IMG/VR virus record: IMGVR_UViG_3300035703_000042
Coordinates: 1 to 64,000 of that record
DNA: 64,000 nt
From: a virus
Direction: 5' to 3' (one strand)
The translations under genes were made by a program, and so were the position numbers. Below are positions 41,783-50,658 of this stretch, piece by piece. The notes under the pieces were generated by a model that saw only the letters and a program-made list of their open reading frames with translations, made no database searches and was not told where the DNA came from. Positions within the stretch are counted from its first letter, which is position 1. Every line of letters starts with the position of its first letter.

Positions 41783-44161
41783 ATGGCCACTGGAGCTCTC
41801 AGTTCTAACATGGTCAATGCTGGGAGTGGAATCACTCCCAATGTGGACAATTCTGCACCACCTTATTACAGCCTGGGCGTGAGTCCTGATCTCATCACTG
41901 CCATGGGCGATTACAACGCCCTGCCTCAGATCGCCAAGTACAAGCAGATCTATGATGCCTTGTTTGATGAAGCTGGCTATTCTGTGCTGAGGACAAGATG
42001 GGACGAATTACAGTTGGGCAGCTGGCCTGCACTCACTGATGGTGCTCCTTACCCCGGTATAGCAGATTTCTCGGGGGGTCCAGCACCGATCAACACCTGG
42101 AATCTCACAGCATATAGCTCGGGAGGAGCCGATGATCCCACAGCAGCTGGACCCCCCAATTGGCGTGTGCCTTACTCTCCCAGGGACTACTATGCCATTG
42201 AGCCCGATGCTAGATACCAGACGCGTTTTGTGCTCACCAACGCTAGATTGATCATGGGCTATGCCAATCCCAGGGGCACCGACGAAGACAGAGATCTCAC
42301 CAGGTTCGCCCAAGTCAATGGCATCTGCTCGGCCTGGCGCACACAGGCCAATGAGATGATCAATTCTTCAGTGAACAGCGAGATATTGGCCACGGCTTTT
42401 CCTGGCATGCAGAGTCTCAGCACTGGCGGAGTCAGCCAAGTCAGTGCTTCGTTTGGTGCGTTTGGTCGGGACCTGTTGGCTCTGGGCCAGATGATCAACC
42501 TCGCACAGTTGGACTATCTAGGATACCCTAGCACTTTGCTACGCCAGATACTGGCAGTGGGAGGCATACTCCCTGGCATCTACGACACCGTATTGGGACT
42601 AGGCATATCTGAAACAGTGATCACAGACGCACAACGGGCCAGCGCACCTCTGCCGCCCACCGTGGAAGCCGATCTCTATCGTGCTTTTGGATTTGTGATC
42701 GGCGAAGATCTCGACGAGGTCCTGGAGCTCTTGGACATAACCACCTCGGGCATCACATCCATGGCACAGCTCTTGGATCCTGTGAAAATTTTTCCCGAAA
42801 GTTATGGCACCTTGCAGGTACAGATACCCCAGGACGGTGCTGGGTTCACGTCAGTGCCCATCTACCAAGGCACTGCCATCAACTCTTCGATCGCCCAGCT
42901 CTTCGAGCAAAACGAAACCTACCTCACTCTGGCCACTGTGATCCCTGCCGACCAGGCCCTGGCCAACTCGGCCTTGATACGCAGCCTGTATCAAGTAAAA
43001 AACATCAAGAACATAGAGTTCCAAGATTTCGCCGAGAGCACCTCTACGCTGGAAAATAACACCGGCCTTGGCCAAGTCAATGCTCTCGCAGCACCGGTGC
43101 CTCCTGCAGTACAGAGCACCATCAACAGCAGCCTGGCCACAGGAACAGGACCTGACGGAACTATCACTCTCTTTGACATGATTGGCACCGCAGCTGGTCA
43201 TATACACACGGAAAAGTTTAACCAGACCATGGAGGAGTTCAAACTCATTGACTTTACTGAGTTGATACGACTCTATGATCTTTGCATCAATGTGATCCTG
43301 GGCGTGTATGATGTCAACTACTACTCGATCAATCCTCCTTCCCTTACTTCGGGCGGATCAGGATACACATCAGCATCGGCCACCATAGATGCTCCCACCG
43401 GGGACTACTGCCGGATCATCCCGGCTTTTATGCTGACCATAGACATTGATCCCCTGGAAGGTACTGGCCCGGTGAGTTCGATCACAGCCACCAACTTTGG
43501 CAGTGGTTATCGTGACAGTGACACAGTGAACATCACTATCACCGGGGACGGTGGCGGAGCCACAGCTACCACCACTATCGGACCACCTTCGTTTGCGTTC
43601 GTGAAGTTGCCCGATGGTCGTGAATTCCAGAGCTGCGGCAATGCCATAGCTGGTCGTCTTGAAGCGCTCAAGGCCTTGATCTACTCGGGGGCGAACGGAG
43701 ATAACAATGTTCCTGGTCCGTGGAACACTGTGGAAGCCGAAGCCAAACTGTTGATCAACAACCACCCTGAGCAAGTAGAACAATGCAACGACTATTGGGC
43801 CCAGATGGCCAGCCAACTCAACACCGAAGCCAAGAACAGATACCCAGCCGAGCTGATATTTGATTTCGCAGACCCACCGTCGGACGCCAAATTCCAAGAC
43901 CTCAAGGACAACAGCCGCCCGTCGGCCCTGGCTCTAATCTCTTCCCTGCAGAGTCTGGGCACTAATGCCGAAGAAGGCGGATCAGCTGCCATGTTCGAAA
44001 AGATCGCCCAGACCAACAACCTCGGCGGTCAGAGCGTGATAGCCAGCCTCAGGGAAGGGCGCAACAATGAATCCTTGCTCAATGCTGGTGTGGGGTCGGA
44101 CACTCAACTGGAAACTTCGAATCCCCGGGCACTACCGGCCACTCTTTCGCCAGCCCAATAA
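41783..44161 (+). CDS. Large virion structural protein (baseplate region)
   Basis: A 792-residue protein beginning 1 nt after the PAAR stop. It is rich in Ala, Gly, Ser and Pro with several beta-rich segments and repeats such as GSGYTSAS and GSGYRDSD (about residues 525-590), the kind seen in spike or fibre shafts. No catalytic motif. Being adjacent to PAAR, it is likely a hub- or wedge-type or tail-tip protein. Its stop is a few nt before the ncRNA promoter. Confidence 0.7.
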   Translation: MATGALSSNMVNAGSGITPNVDNSAPPYYSLGVSPDLITAMGDYNALPQIAKYKQIYDALFDEAGYSVLRTRWDELQLGSWPALTDGAPYPGIADFSGGPAPINTWNLTAYSSGGADDPTAAGPPNWRVPYSPRDYYAIEPDARYQTRFVLTNARLIMGYANPRGTDEDRDLTRFAQVNGICSAWRTQANEMINSSVNSEILATAFPGMQSLSTGGVSQVSASFGAFGRDLLALGQMINLAQLDYLGYPSTLLRQILAVGGILPGIYDTVLGLGISETVITDAQRASAPLPPTVEADLYRAFGFVIGEDLDEVLELLDITTSGITSMAQLLDPVKIFPESYGTLQVQIPQDGAGFTSVPIYQGTAINSSIAQLFEQNETYLTLATVIPADQALANSALIRSLYQVKNIKNIEFQDFAESTSTLENNTGLGQVNALAAPVPPAVQSTINSSLATGTGPDGTITLFDMIGTAAGHIHTEKFNQTMEEFKLIDFTELIRLYDLCINVILGVYDVNYYSINPPSLTSGGSGYTSASATIDAPTGDYCRIIPAFMLTIDIDPLEGTGPVSSITATNFGSGYRDSDTVNITITGDGGGATATTTIGPPSFAFVKLPDGREFQSCGNAIAGRLEALKALIYSGANGDNNVPGPWNTVEAEAKLLINNHPEQVEQCNDYWAQMASQLNTEAKNRYPAELIFDFADPPSDAKFQDLKDNSRPSALALISSLQSLGTNAEEGGSAAMFEKIAQTNNLGGQSVIASLREGRNNESLLNAGVGSDTQLETSNPRALPATLSPAQ

Positions 44162-44165
44162 GCGG

Positions 44166-44195
44166 TTGACCGATAAATCCCAGACCTGGTATACT
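44166..44195 (+). promoter_or_regulatory. Sigma70-type promoter of ncRNA candidate 1
   Basis: TTGACC (44166-44171), 18-nt spacer, TATACT (44190-44195). The -35 lies just after the stop of the structural gene and carries the recurring GCGGTTGACC block. Confidence 0.65.
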
Positions 44196-44201
44196 TGTGG
44201 C

Positions 44202-44401
44202 AACACTGCGATATCAGGATTCATTTAACAGCGTGAGTGATGTTGAGGGTCAAGACCAATGGTCCCGAGCAGCCTGATATCTGAGATTTTGACCTGCTCG
44301 CCCACCTTCATGGTGCCACTGGATGCGCCAACGAATCACTTGGTCCAGAGTTGGTAAGTGCTTGCTAACCAATGTTAGTGAGCACTTACCAGCTGGTTTT
44401 T
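44202..44401 (+). ncRNA. Structured ncRNA candidate 1, about 200 nt
   Basis: This 308-nt gap (44162-44469) has no credible ORF but has its own promoter and a strong terminator. Inside, GATATCAGG (44210-44218) can pair with CCTGATATC (44273-44281), and GGTCAA (44248-44253) with TTGACC (44289-44294); the two stems interleave, so a pseudoknot is possible. GACC-AAT-GGTC (44254-44264) is a small hairpin; GAGCAG/CTGCTC (44267-44272/44294-44299) is an alternative stem. No match to tRNA, tmRNA, 6S or riboswitches was recognised. Confidence 0.6.
44345..44401 (+). terminator. Long hairpin terminator of ncRNA candidate 1
   Basis: Arms of 17 nt (44353-44369 and 44374-44390) pair fully when two G-U wobbles are allowed, loop CAAT. 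Outer CCAG (44345-44348) pairs with CTGG (44393-44396), followed by TTTTT (44397-44401). Confidence 0.88.
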
Positions 44402-44408
44402 GCCCAGG

Positions 44409-44437
44409 TTGACCGGAAATGAGTCTTTTCGTATAAT
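44409..44437 (+). promoter_or_regulatory. Sigma70-type promoter of the 44.47-kb operon
   Basis: TTGACC (44409-44414), 17-nt spacer, TATAAT (44432-44437). Directly follows the terminator and drives the gene at 44470 and its overlapping followers. Confidence 0.8.
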
Positions 44438-44469
44438 ATACTCATACAGTAAACAACAAGGAGCAGACG

Positions 44470-44868
44470 ATGTCTACAGCAATCTACGAAGAACTCAGCC
44501 AGCAAGAACTGCGCGAACTCCGTATGCTCGGCGCCACCCGTGAGCAAGTGGAAGAAGCCGTCTCCAGCTATCTGCGTGAAGGCGACTCGGCGGTGAAGAT
44601 CATCACTCGCATGATGATGTCGGCCTGGCGCGAACTGAACTGGGGCGAAGTGGAAGATGCTCGCCAGACCCTGAACCGTGTGAAGATCACCATCCAGCGA
44701 TTCTATCGCGGCGATGAACGTGACTTCTTTTTTGACCCTGCTGGCCAGGCCTACTCGATCCTTTCGGATGCCCAGCATCTCATGGAGTACGATGACATGG
44801 TTCGTGCCAAGATGTGCATCGACGAAGCAGTGCAATTCATTGAAAAAGGAGACAACATCCGTGTCTGA
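44470..44868 (+). CDS. Hypothetical helical protein, 132 aa
   Basis: A 132-residue soluble, all-helical protein (ELSQQELRELRMLGATREQVEE, then DAQHLMEYDDMVRAKMCIDE) with an AAGGAG site. It is the first gene after a strong promoter, so probably early and abundant. The sequence shows no enzyme motif. It overlaps the next gene by 8 nt. Confidence 0.75.
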   Translation: MSTAIYEELSQQELRELRMLGATREQVEEAVSSYLREGDSAVKIITRMMMSAWRELNWGEVEDARQTLNRVKITIQRFYRGDERDFFFDPAGQAYSILSDAQHLMEYDDMVRAKMCIDEAVQFIEKGDNIRV

Positions 44869-45073
44869 TATCTACACCACTGACATCGTCACCACCGTTC
44901 GCTTTAAGGTGCGCCACATTGGTCAGCTCAGCGATGAGGAGATCCAGCAGATGATCCCTGAAGTCCTGTGCTTTGAATATATGCTGGGCTCAGACGACTG
45001 CCCCACGGTCCAATCCTACTCTGTGATATCAGACGAAATCAAACATGCCAACACTCCCGAGGAGACTGTATGA
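44861..45073 (+). CDS. Hypothetical small protein, 70 aa
   Basis: GTG 44861 is chosen because of AAAGGAG at 44847-44853 and overlap with the preceding stop. It encodes 70 residues, acidic, with VRFKVRHIGQLSDEEIQQM and a single pair of Cys (EVLCFEY, DDCPT). ATGA overlap with the next gene. Unknown function; translated together with the two flanking small genes. Confidence 0.65.
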   Translation: MSDIYTTDIVTTVRFKVRHIGQLSDEEIQQMIPEVLCFEYMLGSDDCPTVQSYSVISDEIKHANTPEETV

Positions 45074-45228
45074 AGACCTTAAACGATGTGATTGAACAAC
45101 TGATTTATCTTTCAGAAATTCGCGGCGAACTGGACCTTGAAGGCAATGCCCGCACCGAACAGCGGATCGCCGAACTCAACGCCGAGTACCTGCGCCTACA
45201 GTCCTTGGAACAGCCGGTTGACCAATAA
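45070..45228 (+). CDS. Hypothetical small helical protein, 52 aa
   Basis: Begins at ATG 45070 overlapping the previous stop (ATGA). 52 residues forming one or two amphipathic helices (TLNDVIEQLIYLSEIRGEL, IAELNAEYLRLQSLEQP). It could be a coiled-coil adaptor. Its last codons make up the -35 element (TTGACC) of the next promoter. Confidence 0.65.
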   Translation: MKTLNDVIEQLIYLSEIRGELDLEGNARTEQRIAELNAEYLRLQSLEQPVDQ

Positions 45229-45247
45229 TGGTGATTTCGGCTATAAT
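45218..45247 (+). promoter_or_regulatory. Sigma70-type promoter before the 45.28-kb gene
   Basis: TTGACC (45218-45223), 18-nt spacer, TATAAT (45242-45247). The same GGTTGACCAATAAT block is seen at 13847-13860. Confidence 0.78.
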
Positions 45248-45276
45248 ATAGCATAGTTAGAAATTAGGAGCCAGAC

Positions 45277-45711
45277 ATGAACACCGCAGTCACACTTACC
45301 GCAGAAGAGTTCACCCGAATCCATAACGCTCTTTGCTTCGCCCCTAACCGAGGACTCGAAGCCACCGTGGATGCCATCCGTGAGGCTCTGGCAGGTGCTT
45401 ATCAGCAGGAAGAGGCTGACTTTGATCGCAAGATAGCATACTACAGTCGATTCCGGGACGACAACGACCTTGAGGCGGTCTGGTCCATCTACGAACTGCC
45501 TGAGTATGGATTTCTGAACGATCATCCCTGGCCGGGTGCCACTGTCATGACCTACCAAGGTCACACCGTCCAAATCGCAGGACCCACCTGGGGCGATTTG
45601 TATCGCGCCGCCGATGTCTGCATCCGCGAGTCGGGAGACTTCCACCACTGCTTCATCGAGGCGTTTGATCTCCGCAACGGCAACGAACTGAGAATGACCA
45701 CCGGATCATGA
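45277..45711 (+). CDS. Hypothetical protein, 144 aa
   Basis: A 144-residue protein after a TTAGGAG ribosome site. Helical N-terminal half (AEEFTRIHNALCFAPNRGLEAT), then YELPEYGFLNDHPWPGATVMTYQGHTV and GPTWGDLYRAADVC. No known motif. Stop overlaps the next start (ATGA). Confidence 0.75.
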   Translation: MNTAVTLTAEEFTRIHNALCFAPNRGLEATVDAIREALAGAYQQEEADFDRKIAYYSRFRDDNDLEAVWSIYELPEYGFLNDHPWPGATVMTYQGHTVQIAGPTWGDLYRAADVCIRESGDFHHCFIEAFDLRNGNELRMTTGS

Positions 45712-45860
45712 TTCGAGCTCTGCTATTCATTGTGATAGGTATATTCTTGGCTCTGCTATGGCAAGATCCAGCCGATGCATTTTTCCAATTGGAGAATCTA
45801 TATGACAATGTCAAGACCTTGGTCATCAACGGAGTTCAACGGCTTAAAAGTGGCGGCTGA
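45708..45860 (+). CDS. Short membrane protein, 50 aa
   Basis: ATG at 45708 overlaps the preceding stop (ATGA). The first 18 residues are a hydrophobic helix (MIRALLFIVIGIFLALLW), the rest amphipathic. The last 59 nt overlap the DNA ligase start in a different frame, so the two are coupled. It is too short for standard gene calling but well supported by spacing and the transmembrane pattern. Confidence 0.6.
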   Translation: MIRALLFIVIGIFLALLWQDPADAFFQLENLYDNVKTLVINGVQRLKSGG

Positions 45861-47193
45861 TTGGATACGCGATCTCGAGAGTTCCGACAGCAGACTACAC
45901 AAGGAAGCGGTAGTCGAGAAGGCTCTCATGGCTGCTCGACTGGGGTCTTCCTCGGCCCAGTGTTTTCTCTACAATGCTTACCTGGCCTATAATCCCTTCT
46001 ATGTTTACGGTGTCAAGTCGGTGCCGGAAAGTTCAGGCCTGGAAGATCGAGCCAACCCTTGGGTCAAGTTTTGGGCCCTGTGCGAAAGCCTGCGCACACG
46101 ATCAGTGACAGGCGGCAATGCCCGTGCAGCCATCGAAGCCATGATGCAGGAGTTTGACTCTGCTCAGTGGAACGGGCTGGCTCGGCGTGTGTTGATCAAG
46201 GATTTCCGTTGCGGCATCACAGACCGAACATTGAACAAGGTGCTGAAGAACACTGACTGGGCCATCCCCACCTTTGAGTGCCAGTTGGCACAAGACAGCG
46301 AGGGGCAGCCCAACAAGATGCGGGGTCGCAAGCGTCTGGAAGTCAAACTGGATGGTGTACGGGTTCTGGCTGTGTGCTATGCCAGCCTCGGTACAGTGAA
46401 CCTGTTCAGCCGTAATGGCAAAGCCTTCGCCAACTTTGGACACATCGAACAGGCCTTGATCCCGCATATCCGTCAGCTCAGTGTCAAGATGTTTGGATCT
46501 GTCACAGATTTTGTCCTCGACGGCGAGATCACAGGTCGCAGTTTCCAAGAACTCATGCGCCAGGCACAACGCAAGCGGGATGCCGATGCCGCAGATGCAG
46601 TATACCATGTGTTTGATGTCTTGCCCCGAGAGGACTTCTATCGTGGCCATTGGAATGCTCAACAACACAAACGACTGACCATGTTGGAGAAAGTGCGAGA
46701 ATTACTGGTCGAACAATGTCCCTCAGTGCAAGTCATGCCAGGCATGGAAGTGGACCTTGACACAGCCGAAGGACATGACGTCATGCGCAGATTTGCCGAA
46801 GCTTCGGTTGAGCAAGGCTACGAAGGCATCATGATCAAGGATGTTGACGCTCCCTACCAGTGCAAGAGGTCTAGTTTTTGGATGAAATGGAAACCAGTAA
46901 TCACTGTGGATCTGGAGGTCTTGGATGTGGAAGCAGGAACCGGAAAGAACCGGGGTCGTTTGGGCGCTCTCGTATGCGGTGGGCAAGATGGCGGGCGTGA
47001 TATTCGGGTCAATGTTGGTAGTGGCTTTACAGATGATCAGAGATCCGCTATATGGCTGGATCGGGATAGTGTTGTTGGCAGTGTTGTGGAAGTCATGGCT
47101 GATGCAGTGACGCAGAATCAGGATGGTACCTACAGTCTCAGATTCCCAAGATTCGTGAGATTCCGCGGATTCGACAAAGGAGAAAAACTGTGA
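45802..47193 (+). CDS. ATP-dependent DNA ligase, gp30-like
   Basis: ATG 45802 has GGAG 7 nt before it (45791-45794). 463 residues, comparable to T4 gp30 (487). Motif I is KLDG (K182-G185), the AMP-accepting lysine; FVLDGEI is motif III, YEGIMIKD motif IV, WMKWKP motif V. The N-terminal domain (about 1-150) is the helical DNA-binding region. Joins Okazaki fragments and repairs nicks. It is read from the same transcript as the small genes upstream. Confidence 0.93.
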   Translation: MTMSRPWSSTEFNGLKVAADWIRDLESSDSRLHKEAVVEKALMAARLGSSSAQCFLYNAYLAYNPFYVYGVKSVPESSGLEDRANPWVKFWALCESLRTRSVTGGNARAAIEAMMQEFDSAQWNGLARRVLIKDFRCGITDRTLNKVLKNTDWAIPTFECQLAQDSEGQPNKMRGRKRLEVKLDGVRVLAVCYASLGTVNLFSRNGKAFANFGHIEQALIPHIRQLSVKMFGSVTDFVLDGEITGRSFQELMRQAQRKRDADAADAVYHVFDVLPREDFYRGHWNAQQHKRLTMLEKVRELLVEQCPSVQVMPGMEVDLDTAEGHDVMRRFAEASVEQGYEGIMIKDVDAPYQCKRSSFWMKWKPVITVDLEVLDVEAGTGKNRGRLGALVCGGQDGGRDIRVNVGSGFTDDQRSAIWLDRDSVVGSVVEVMADAVTQNQDGTYSLRFPRFVRFRGFDKGEKL

Positions 47194-47273
47194 AACATAT
47201 ACCGAGAAGTGAGTGGTTGTCGTATTTGATCTGGCGCATCCGGCGCCTGTTCCAGAACAAGCGTTTCGTTTAA
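47190..47273 (+). CDS. Very small basic protein, 27 aa
   Basis: GTG at 47190 overlaps the ligase stop and has AAGGAGAAAAA upstream. It gives 27 residues, strongly basic, with WLSYLIWRIRRLFQNKRF, an amphipathic or membrane-associated helix. No homologue can be named; the good ribosome site is the main support. Confidence 0.45.
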   Translation: MKHIPRSEWLSYLIWRIRRLFQNKRFV

Positions 47274-47288
47274 CAACAAGGAGGCAAC

Positions 47289-47423
47289 ATGGGTTGGCAT
47301 CTGGGATTTTACATTCTCGCAGTACTCTGTAGTGTGGTCAGTCTTGTGTCTGGCGACCTCAATGTTTTGGCCATTGGCCTGTTGATGAGTATCATGGGCA
47401 TATTGTCAGAAAAACTGAAATAA
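47289..47423 (+). CDS. Short membrane protein, 44 aa
   Basis: A good AAGGAGG site precedes ATG 47289. 44 residues with hydrophobic stretches FYILAVLCSVVSLVSG and NVLAIGLLMSIMGIL, i.e. two membrane helices with a short loop. It ends just before an intrinsic terminator. Possible holin-like or membrane-remodelling role, but only by shape. Confidence 0.55.
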   Translation: MGWHLGFYILAVLCSVVSLVSGDLNVLAIGLLMSIMGILSEKLK

Positions 47424-47441
47424 ATCTTGACCCATGTGCTC

Positions 47442-47468
47442 AAAAGCTGTCGCGATGCGACAGCTTTT
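47442..47468 (+). terminator. Intrinsic terminator after the ligase operon
   Basis: AAAAGCTGTCGC (47442-47453) pairs perfectly with GCGACAGCTTTT (47457-47468), loop GAT, with flanking A/T runs; it would work in both directions. Confidence 0.9.
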
Positions 47469-47472
47469 CGTC

Positions 47473-47478
47473 TATAAT
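47473..47478 (+). promoter_or_regulatory. Probable -10 element of ncRNA candidate 2
   Basis: TATAAT just after the terminator stem. No good -35 is visible at 17-18 nt; that position lies in the terminator hairpin, so this promoter is uncertain. Confidence 0.4.
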
Positions 47479-47484
47479 TAAACG

Positions 47485-47725
47485 TGCAGTGAATGGGCAC
47501 AATTGGAGCACTGTTTCTCTGGGCTCGGGTACATATTCGAGGCCCATGGCCAAGGCGAGAAACGTCAGACTCCGAGGTTGTGGCACCGCCTGGTATCGCC
47601 GGTCACTGGGGCGATGCTAAAACTGTGATCATGTACCAGAGATTGGTACCTCTGACTCAGGAGTAGGCCATGAGGATGACACGGTGAAAAGCATGTGACA
47701 CATGCATCAACTCAGAGACCGCTAG
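47485..47725 (+). ncRNA. Structured ncRNA candidate 2, about 240 nt
   Basis: The gap 47424-47730 holds a terminator, a TATAAT, and then no credible ORF. Many stems are visible: CAGTG/CACTG (47487-47491/47509-47513); GTTTCTC/GAGAAAC (47513-47519/47557-47563) enclosing GGGCTCG/CGAGGCCC (47521-47527/47538-47545); ATCGCC/GGCGAT (47595-47600/47610-47615); GTACCA/TGGTAC (47633-47638/47644-47649); GCATGT/ACATGC (47691-47696/47700-47705). No known RNA family recognised. The final part could instead be the leader of the next gene. Confidence 0.55.
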
Positions 47726-47730
47726 AGACT

Positions 47731-48036
47731 ATGTCAAAGATGTATGATCCACTTAGAACAACGACCCAGGAACTGCACCGATTTTGGTTCACGATCGCTA
47801 CGTTGGAACAATGGTATGCCATCATGCGCGAGTGCCGATCTGCGTTTGGTGATCAATGGCGCACGCAGAGCAAGGTACGGCGACGCCTGGAAGAAAAACA
47901 CAGATACTCACAAGTGCCTAGATCTGTGATAGAAGTCTGGTTTGACTTGCCCGATCCCAGGATCGCCACATGGATCAGCATCAAGCTCGGCGTAAGAGTA
48001 CAGGACCACGAGTCCCAAAAGTCCATAAATAACTGA
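47731..48036 (+). CDS. Hypothetical protein, about 100 aa
   Basis: ATG 47731 is the most likely start; an ATG at 47740 and a GTG at 47695 are also in frame, and none has a strong ribosome site. About 101 residues, basic and Trp/Arg-rich (MRECRSAFGDQWRTQSKVRRRLEEK, WFDLPDPRIATWIS). No motif recognised. Confidence 0.6.
   Translation: MSKMYDPLRTTTQELHRFWFTIATLEQWYAIMRECRSAFGDQWRTQSKVRRRLEEKHRYSQVPRSVIEVWFDLPDPRIATWISIKLGVRVQDHESQKSINN
48024..48031 (+). promoter_or_regulatory. Late-promoter-like motif
   Basis: CATAAATA, 7 nt before the ATG at 48039; member of the nnTAAATA set. Spacing is short for a leader. Confidence 0.3.
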
Positions 48037-48038
48037 TC

Positions 48039-49466
48039 ATGTATCTAACTTACATCATGTTGCTGGTGGCTCTTTGCCTGTCAGCAGTGGCCGCATTTTA
48101 CAGCATAGTGGGACTCACAGCCATTTTTGCCGCTGCTGCTGTGCCCATCGTCATCATGGGATCCATCTTGGAAGTGGCCAAGCTGGTGGTCACGGTTTGG
48201 TTGCACGAATACTGGCGCGATATCAAATTCTCAATGAAGGCATATTTGGTACCAGCAGTGGCCATACTCATGCTGATCACCAGCATGGGAATCTTTGGGT
48301 TCTTGAGCAAGGCGCACTTGGATCAAACCGTGCCCACTGGCGACGTGGCCGCTCAAGTGGCCATCATTGATGAAAAGATCAACAACGAGCGCGATACCAT
48401 AGCCAATGCCCGGGCATTGCTGACACAGTTGGATCAAGCCGTGAACAACATTGGTGCCGCACCTGATCGTGAAGTGAATGGCCGCGTGGTATCATCGGCC
48501 GAACGTGCCTTGCAGGTGCGTCGCCAGCAGGCTCGTGATCGTGCAAATCTCACTGAAACCATCGAAGCTGCACAGGCCCGTATCATAAAATTGCAGGAAG
48601 AAAAGGCTCCTTTTGCCAAGGAGCTGAGAAAAGTCGAGGCCGAAGTTGGTCCCATCAAATACATCGCTGCCTTGATCTACGGCGACGATGCCACCGACAT
48701 CAATCTCTTGGAACGAGCCGTGAGATGGGTGATCATAATCTTGGTCTTGGTGTTTGATCCCTTGGCTGTGATGATGCTGTTGGCCGCCACCGAAAGTCGT
48801 CGCTGGGAACTGGAACGACGTCGTCGATTGGCCACAGAACACGTATTGCCTGACACTGCCGGAGAAACGAACGATGAATCAGATCATGCCCATGTTGATC
48901 ACACGCCTGTGGTTGAACCACCTCGAGGAGATGTTGACCCTGACCCTGCCGTGGCTGACGCCGTGGATACAGGACCAGGACCAGGACCCACTATGGTGGA
49001 ACCGCAGCTTGAACCAGATCATGACATTGACGAGGATGATGACGACGATGCCGACGACGAACCGATCAAGCAGTCCAAGCGTTTGTGGAAACTAGATAAC
49101 CCAGACAAAACTATCAAGGAACAGCGACGCCTTTATGAATTGGGGAAAATCGATCATCTCCCGTGGTTGGACTATCTAGAAAGAGACGAGATAACCAGTG
49201 AATTCGGCACAGAATTTCCAGTATCGGCCATCAAAGGCGATCTGTTTGTGATGATCAATCAGGTTCCTACTTCGCTTTACAAATACAATGGCATCAAGTG
49301 GATACAGATTGACAAAAACATCACAGATCGCTATGCTTATAATTCAGCTTACATCGACTATTTGATTGCCAAGATTAGTACCGGCGAATACGACCCCGAT
49401 TTGCTCAGCGACGGCGAACGGGCACAACTTGAATCTCGACTCAGACAAGACTTGATCAATGAATGA
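48039..49466 (+). CDS. Multi-pass membrane protein with coiled coil and acidic tail
   Basis: A 475-residue protein: three hydrophobic segments in residues 1-95 ([61 protein letters not shown]), a coiled coil (about 105-205), a fourth membrane segment ([20 protein letters not shown], about 228-247), then a His/Asp/Pro-rich acidic linker (about 285-345) and a basic globular end. Similar membrane proteins are known from marine T4-like phages. It could scaffold envelope remodelling; unproven. Last 8 nt overlap clpX. Confidence 0.7.
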   Translation: MYLTYIMLLVALCLSAVAAFYSIVGLTAIFAAAAVPIVIMGSILEVAKLVVTVWLHEYWRDIKFSMKAYLVPAVAILMLITSMGIFGFLSKAHLDQTVPTGDVAAQVAIIDEKINNERDTIANARALLTQLDQAVNNIGAAPDREVNGRVVSSAERALQVRRQQARDRANLTETIEAAQARIIKLQEEKAPFAKELRKVEAEVGPIKYIAALIYGDDATDINLLERAVRWVIIILVLVFDPLAVMMLLAATESRRWELERRRRLATEHVLPDTAGETNDESDHAHVDHTPVVEPPRGDVDPDPAVADAVDTGPGPGPTMVEPQLEPDHDIDEDDDDDADDEPIKQSKRLWKLDNPDKTIKEQRRLYELGKIDHLPWLDYLERDEITSEFGTEFPVSAIKGDLFVMINQVPTSLYKYNGIKWIQIDKNITDRYAYNSAYIDYLIAKISTGEYDPDLLSDGERAQLESRLRQDLINE

Positions 49467-50658
49467 ACCCACCCAATGCTGTAGTTTTTGTGGCAAACCC
49501 AAAGACCTTGTAGGAAAACTCATAGTCAGCGACTCAGTGGCTATCTGTAATGAGTGTGTGGCTTTGTGCGAAGAGTTACTAGCGGATTCCCCTGGCAGTG
49601 TCATCACCGATCTCGACGATGATAAAATGGATCCTATGCGACTCAAGGATTTCTTGGACGAATATGTGATCGGTCAAGATCAAGCCAAGATCATGCTCAG
49701 TGTAGCGATCGTAAATCATTACAAACGCATACAAAATACCAGCAACAAAGAGATCTCCAAGGCCAATGTGTTGATGCTGGGACCTACCGGGTCGGGCAAG
49801 ACTCTCCTGGCACAGACAGTGGCGCGATATCTAGATGTGCCTTTTGCTATCGCAGATGCTACCAGCCTCACCGAAGCAGGTTATGTAGGCGACGACGTGG
49901 AAAGTCTGATCGGGCGTTTGTATGCCAACTCCGGCAATGATGTGGCTCGTACACAGCGCGGTATCGTATTTGTGGACGAAATTGACAAGATCGCACGCAA
50001 GAGCGAAAATGCATCAATCACTCGAGACGTGTCAGGCGAAGGCGTACAGCAAGCCTTGCTCAAGCTAGTAGAAGGAACTGTTTGTCGAGTACCCGTGAGT
50101 GGGGGGCGCAAGCATCCCACTGGTGACATGGTCGAAGTTGACACACGAAACATATTGTTTATTGCCGGTGGTGCTTTTGTGGGATTGGAAAAAATTATCA
50201 GCAATCGATTATCGGGCACCAGCATCGGATTCAACAGCCTGGTAAAACAAAAACAGCAAGTCGATCTATCAATGAGCACACCCGACGATCTTGTGAGATT
50301 TGGTCTCATTCCTGAATTGATTGGTCGTTTCGCCAGCGTGGTGTCACTGCGAGAATTGGAAAAATCAGATCTCATGCGCGTTTTCACCGAAGTTAAAAAC
50401 AACTATGTGGACCAGTATTGTTGGTTGTTTCAACAAGACGGTGTGGACTTACATATCTCACAAGATGCTTTGGAAGGCATGGTTGATCGTGCTATCAAAT
50501 CAGGCACAGGCGCCCGTGCTTTACACAGCGAGATAGAACGAGCCCTGATGCCGCACATGTTTTATATCAAGAAGTATATATCGCTGGGGATCAAAAGCAT
50601 CGACATCACTGCGGATCTGGTAAATAATCCGCGTTCGATACAGGAGACGTCACATTGA
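49459..50658 (+). CDS. clpX: ClpX, AAA+ unfoldase of the Clp protease
   Basis: A complete ClpX (399 residues; E. coli 424). The N-terminal zinc domain has C8-x2-C11 and C30-x2-C33. Walker A GPTGSGKT (108-115), pore loop GYVGD (141-145), Walker B VDEID (172-176), RKHP loop (217-220) and the ClpP-docking tripeptide IGF (256-258) are intact; the Arg-finger segment PELIGR (285-290) and sensor 2 GTGARAL follow. No ClpP is present here, so it must dock on host ClpP. It overlaps the membrane protein by 8 nt and bS21 by TTGA. Confidence 0.95.
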   Translation: MNEPTQCCSFCGKPKDLVGKLIVSDSVAICNECVALCEELLADSPGSVITDLDDDKMDPMRLKDFLDEYVIGQDQAKIMLSVAIVNHYKRIQNTSNKEISKANVLMLGPTGSGKTLLAQTVARYLDVPFAIADATSLTEAGYVGDDVESLIGRLYANSGNDVARTQRGIVFVDEIDKIARKSENASITRDVSGEGVQQALLKLVEGTVCRVPVSGGRKHPTGDMVEVDTRNILFIAGGAFVGLEKIISNRLSGTSIGFNSLVKQKQQVDLSMSTPDDLVRFGLIPELIGRFASVVSLRELEKSDLMRVFTEVKNNYVDQYCWLFQQDGVDLHISQDALEGMVDRAIKSGTGARALHSEIERALMPHMFYIKKYISLGIKSIDITADLVNNPRSIQETSH

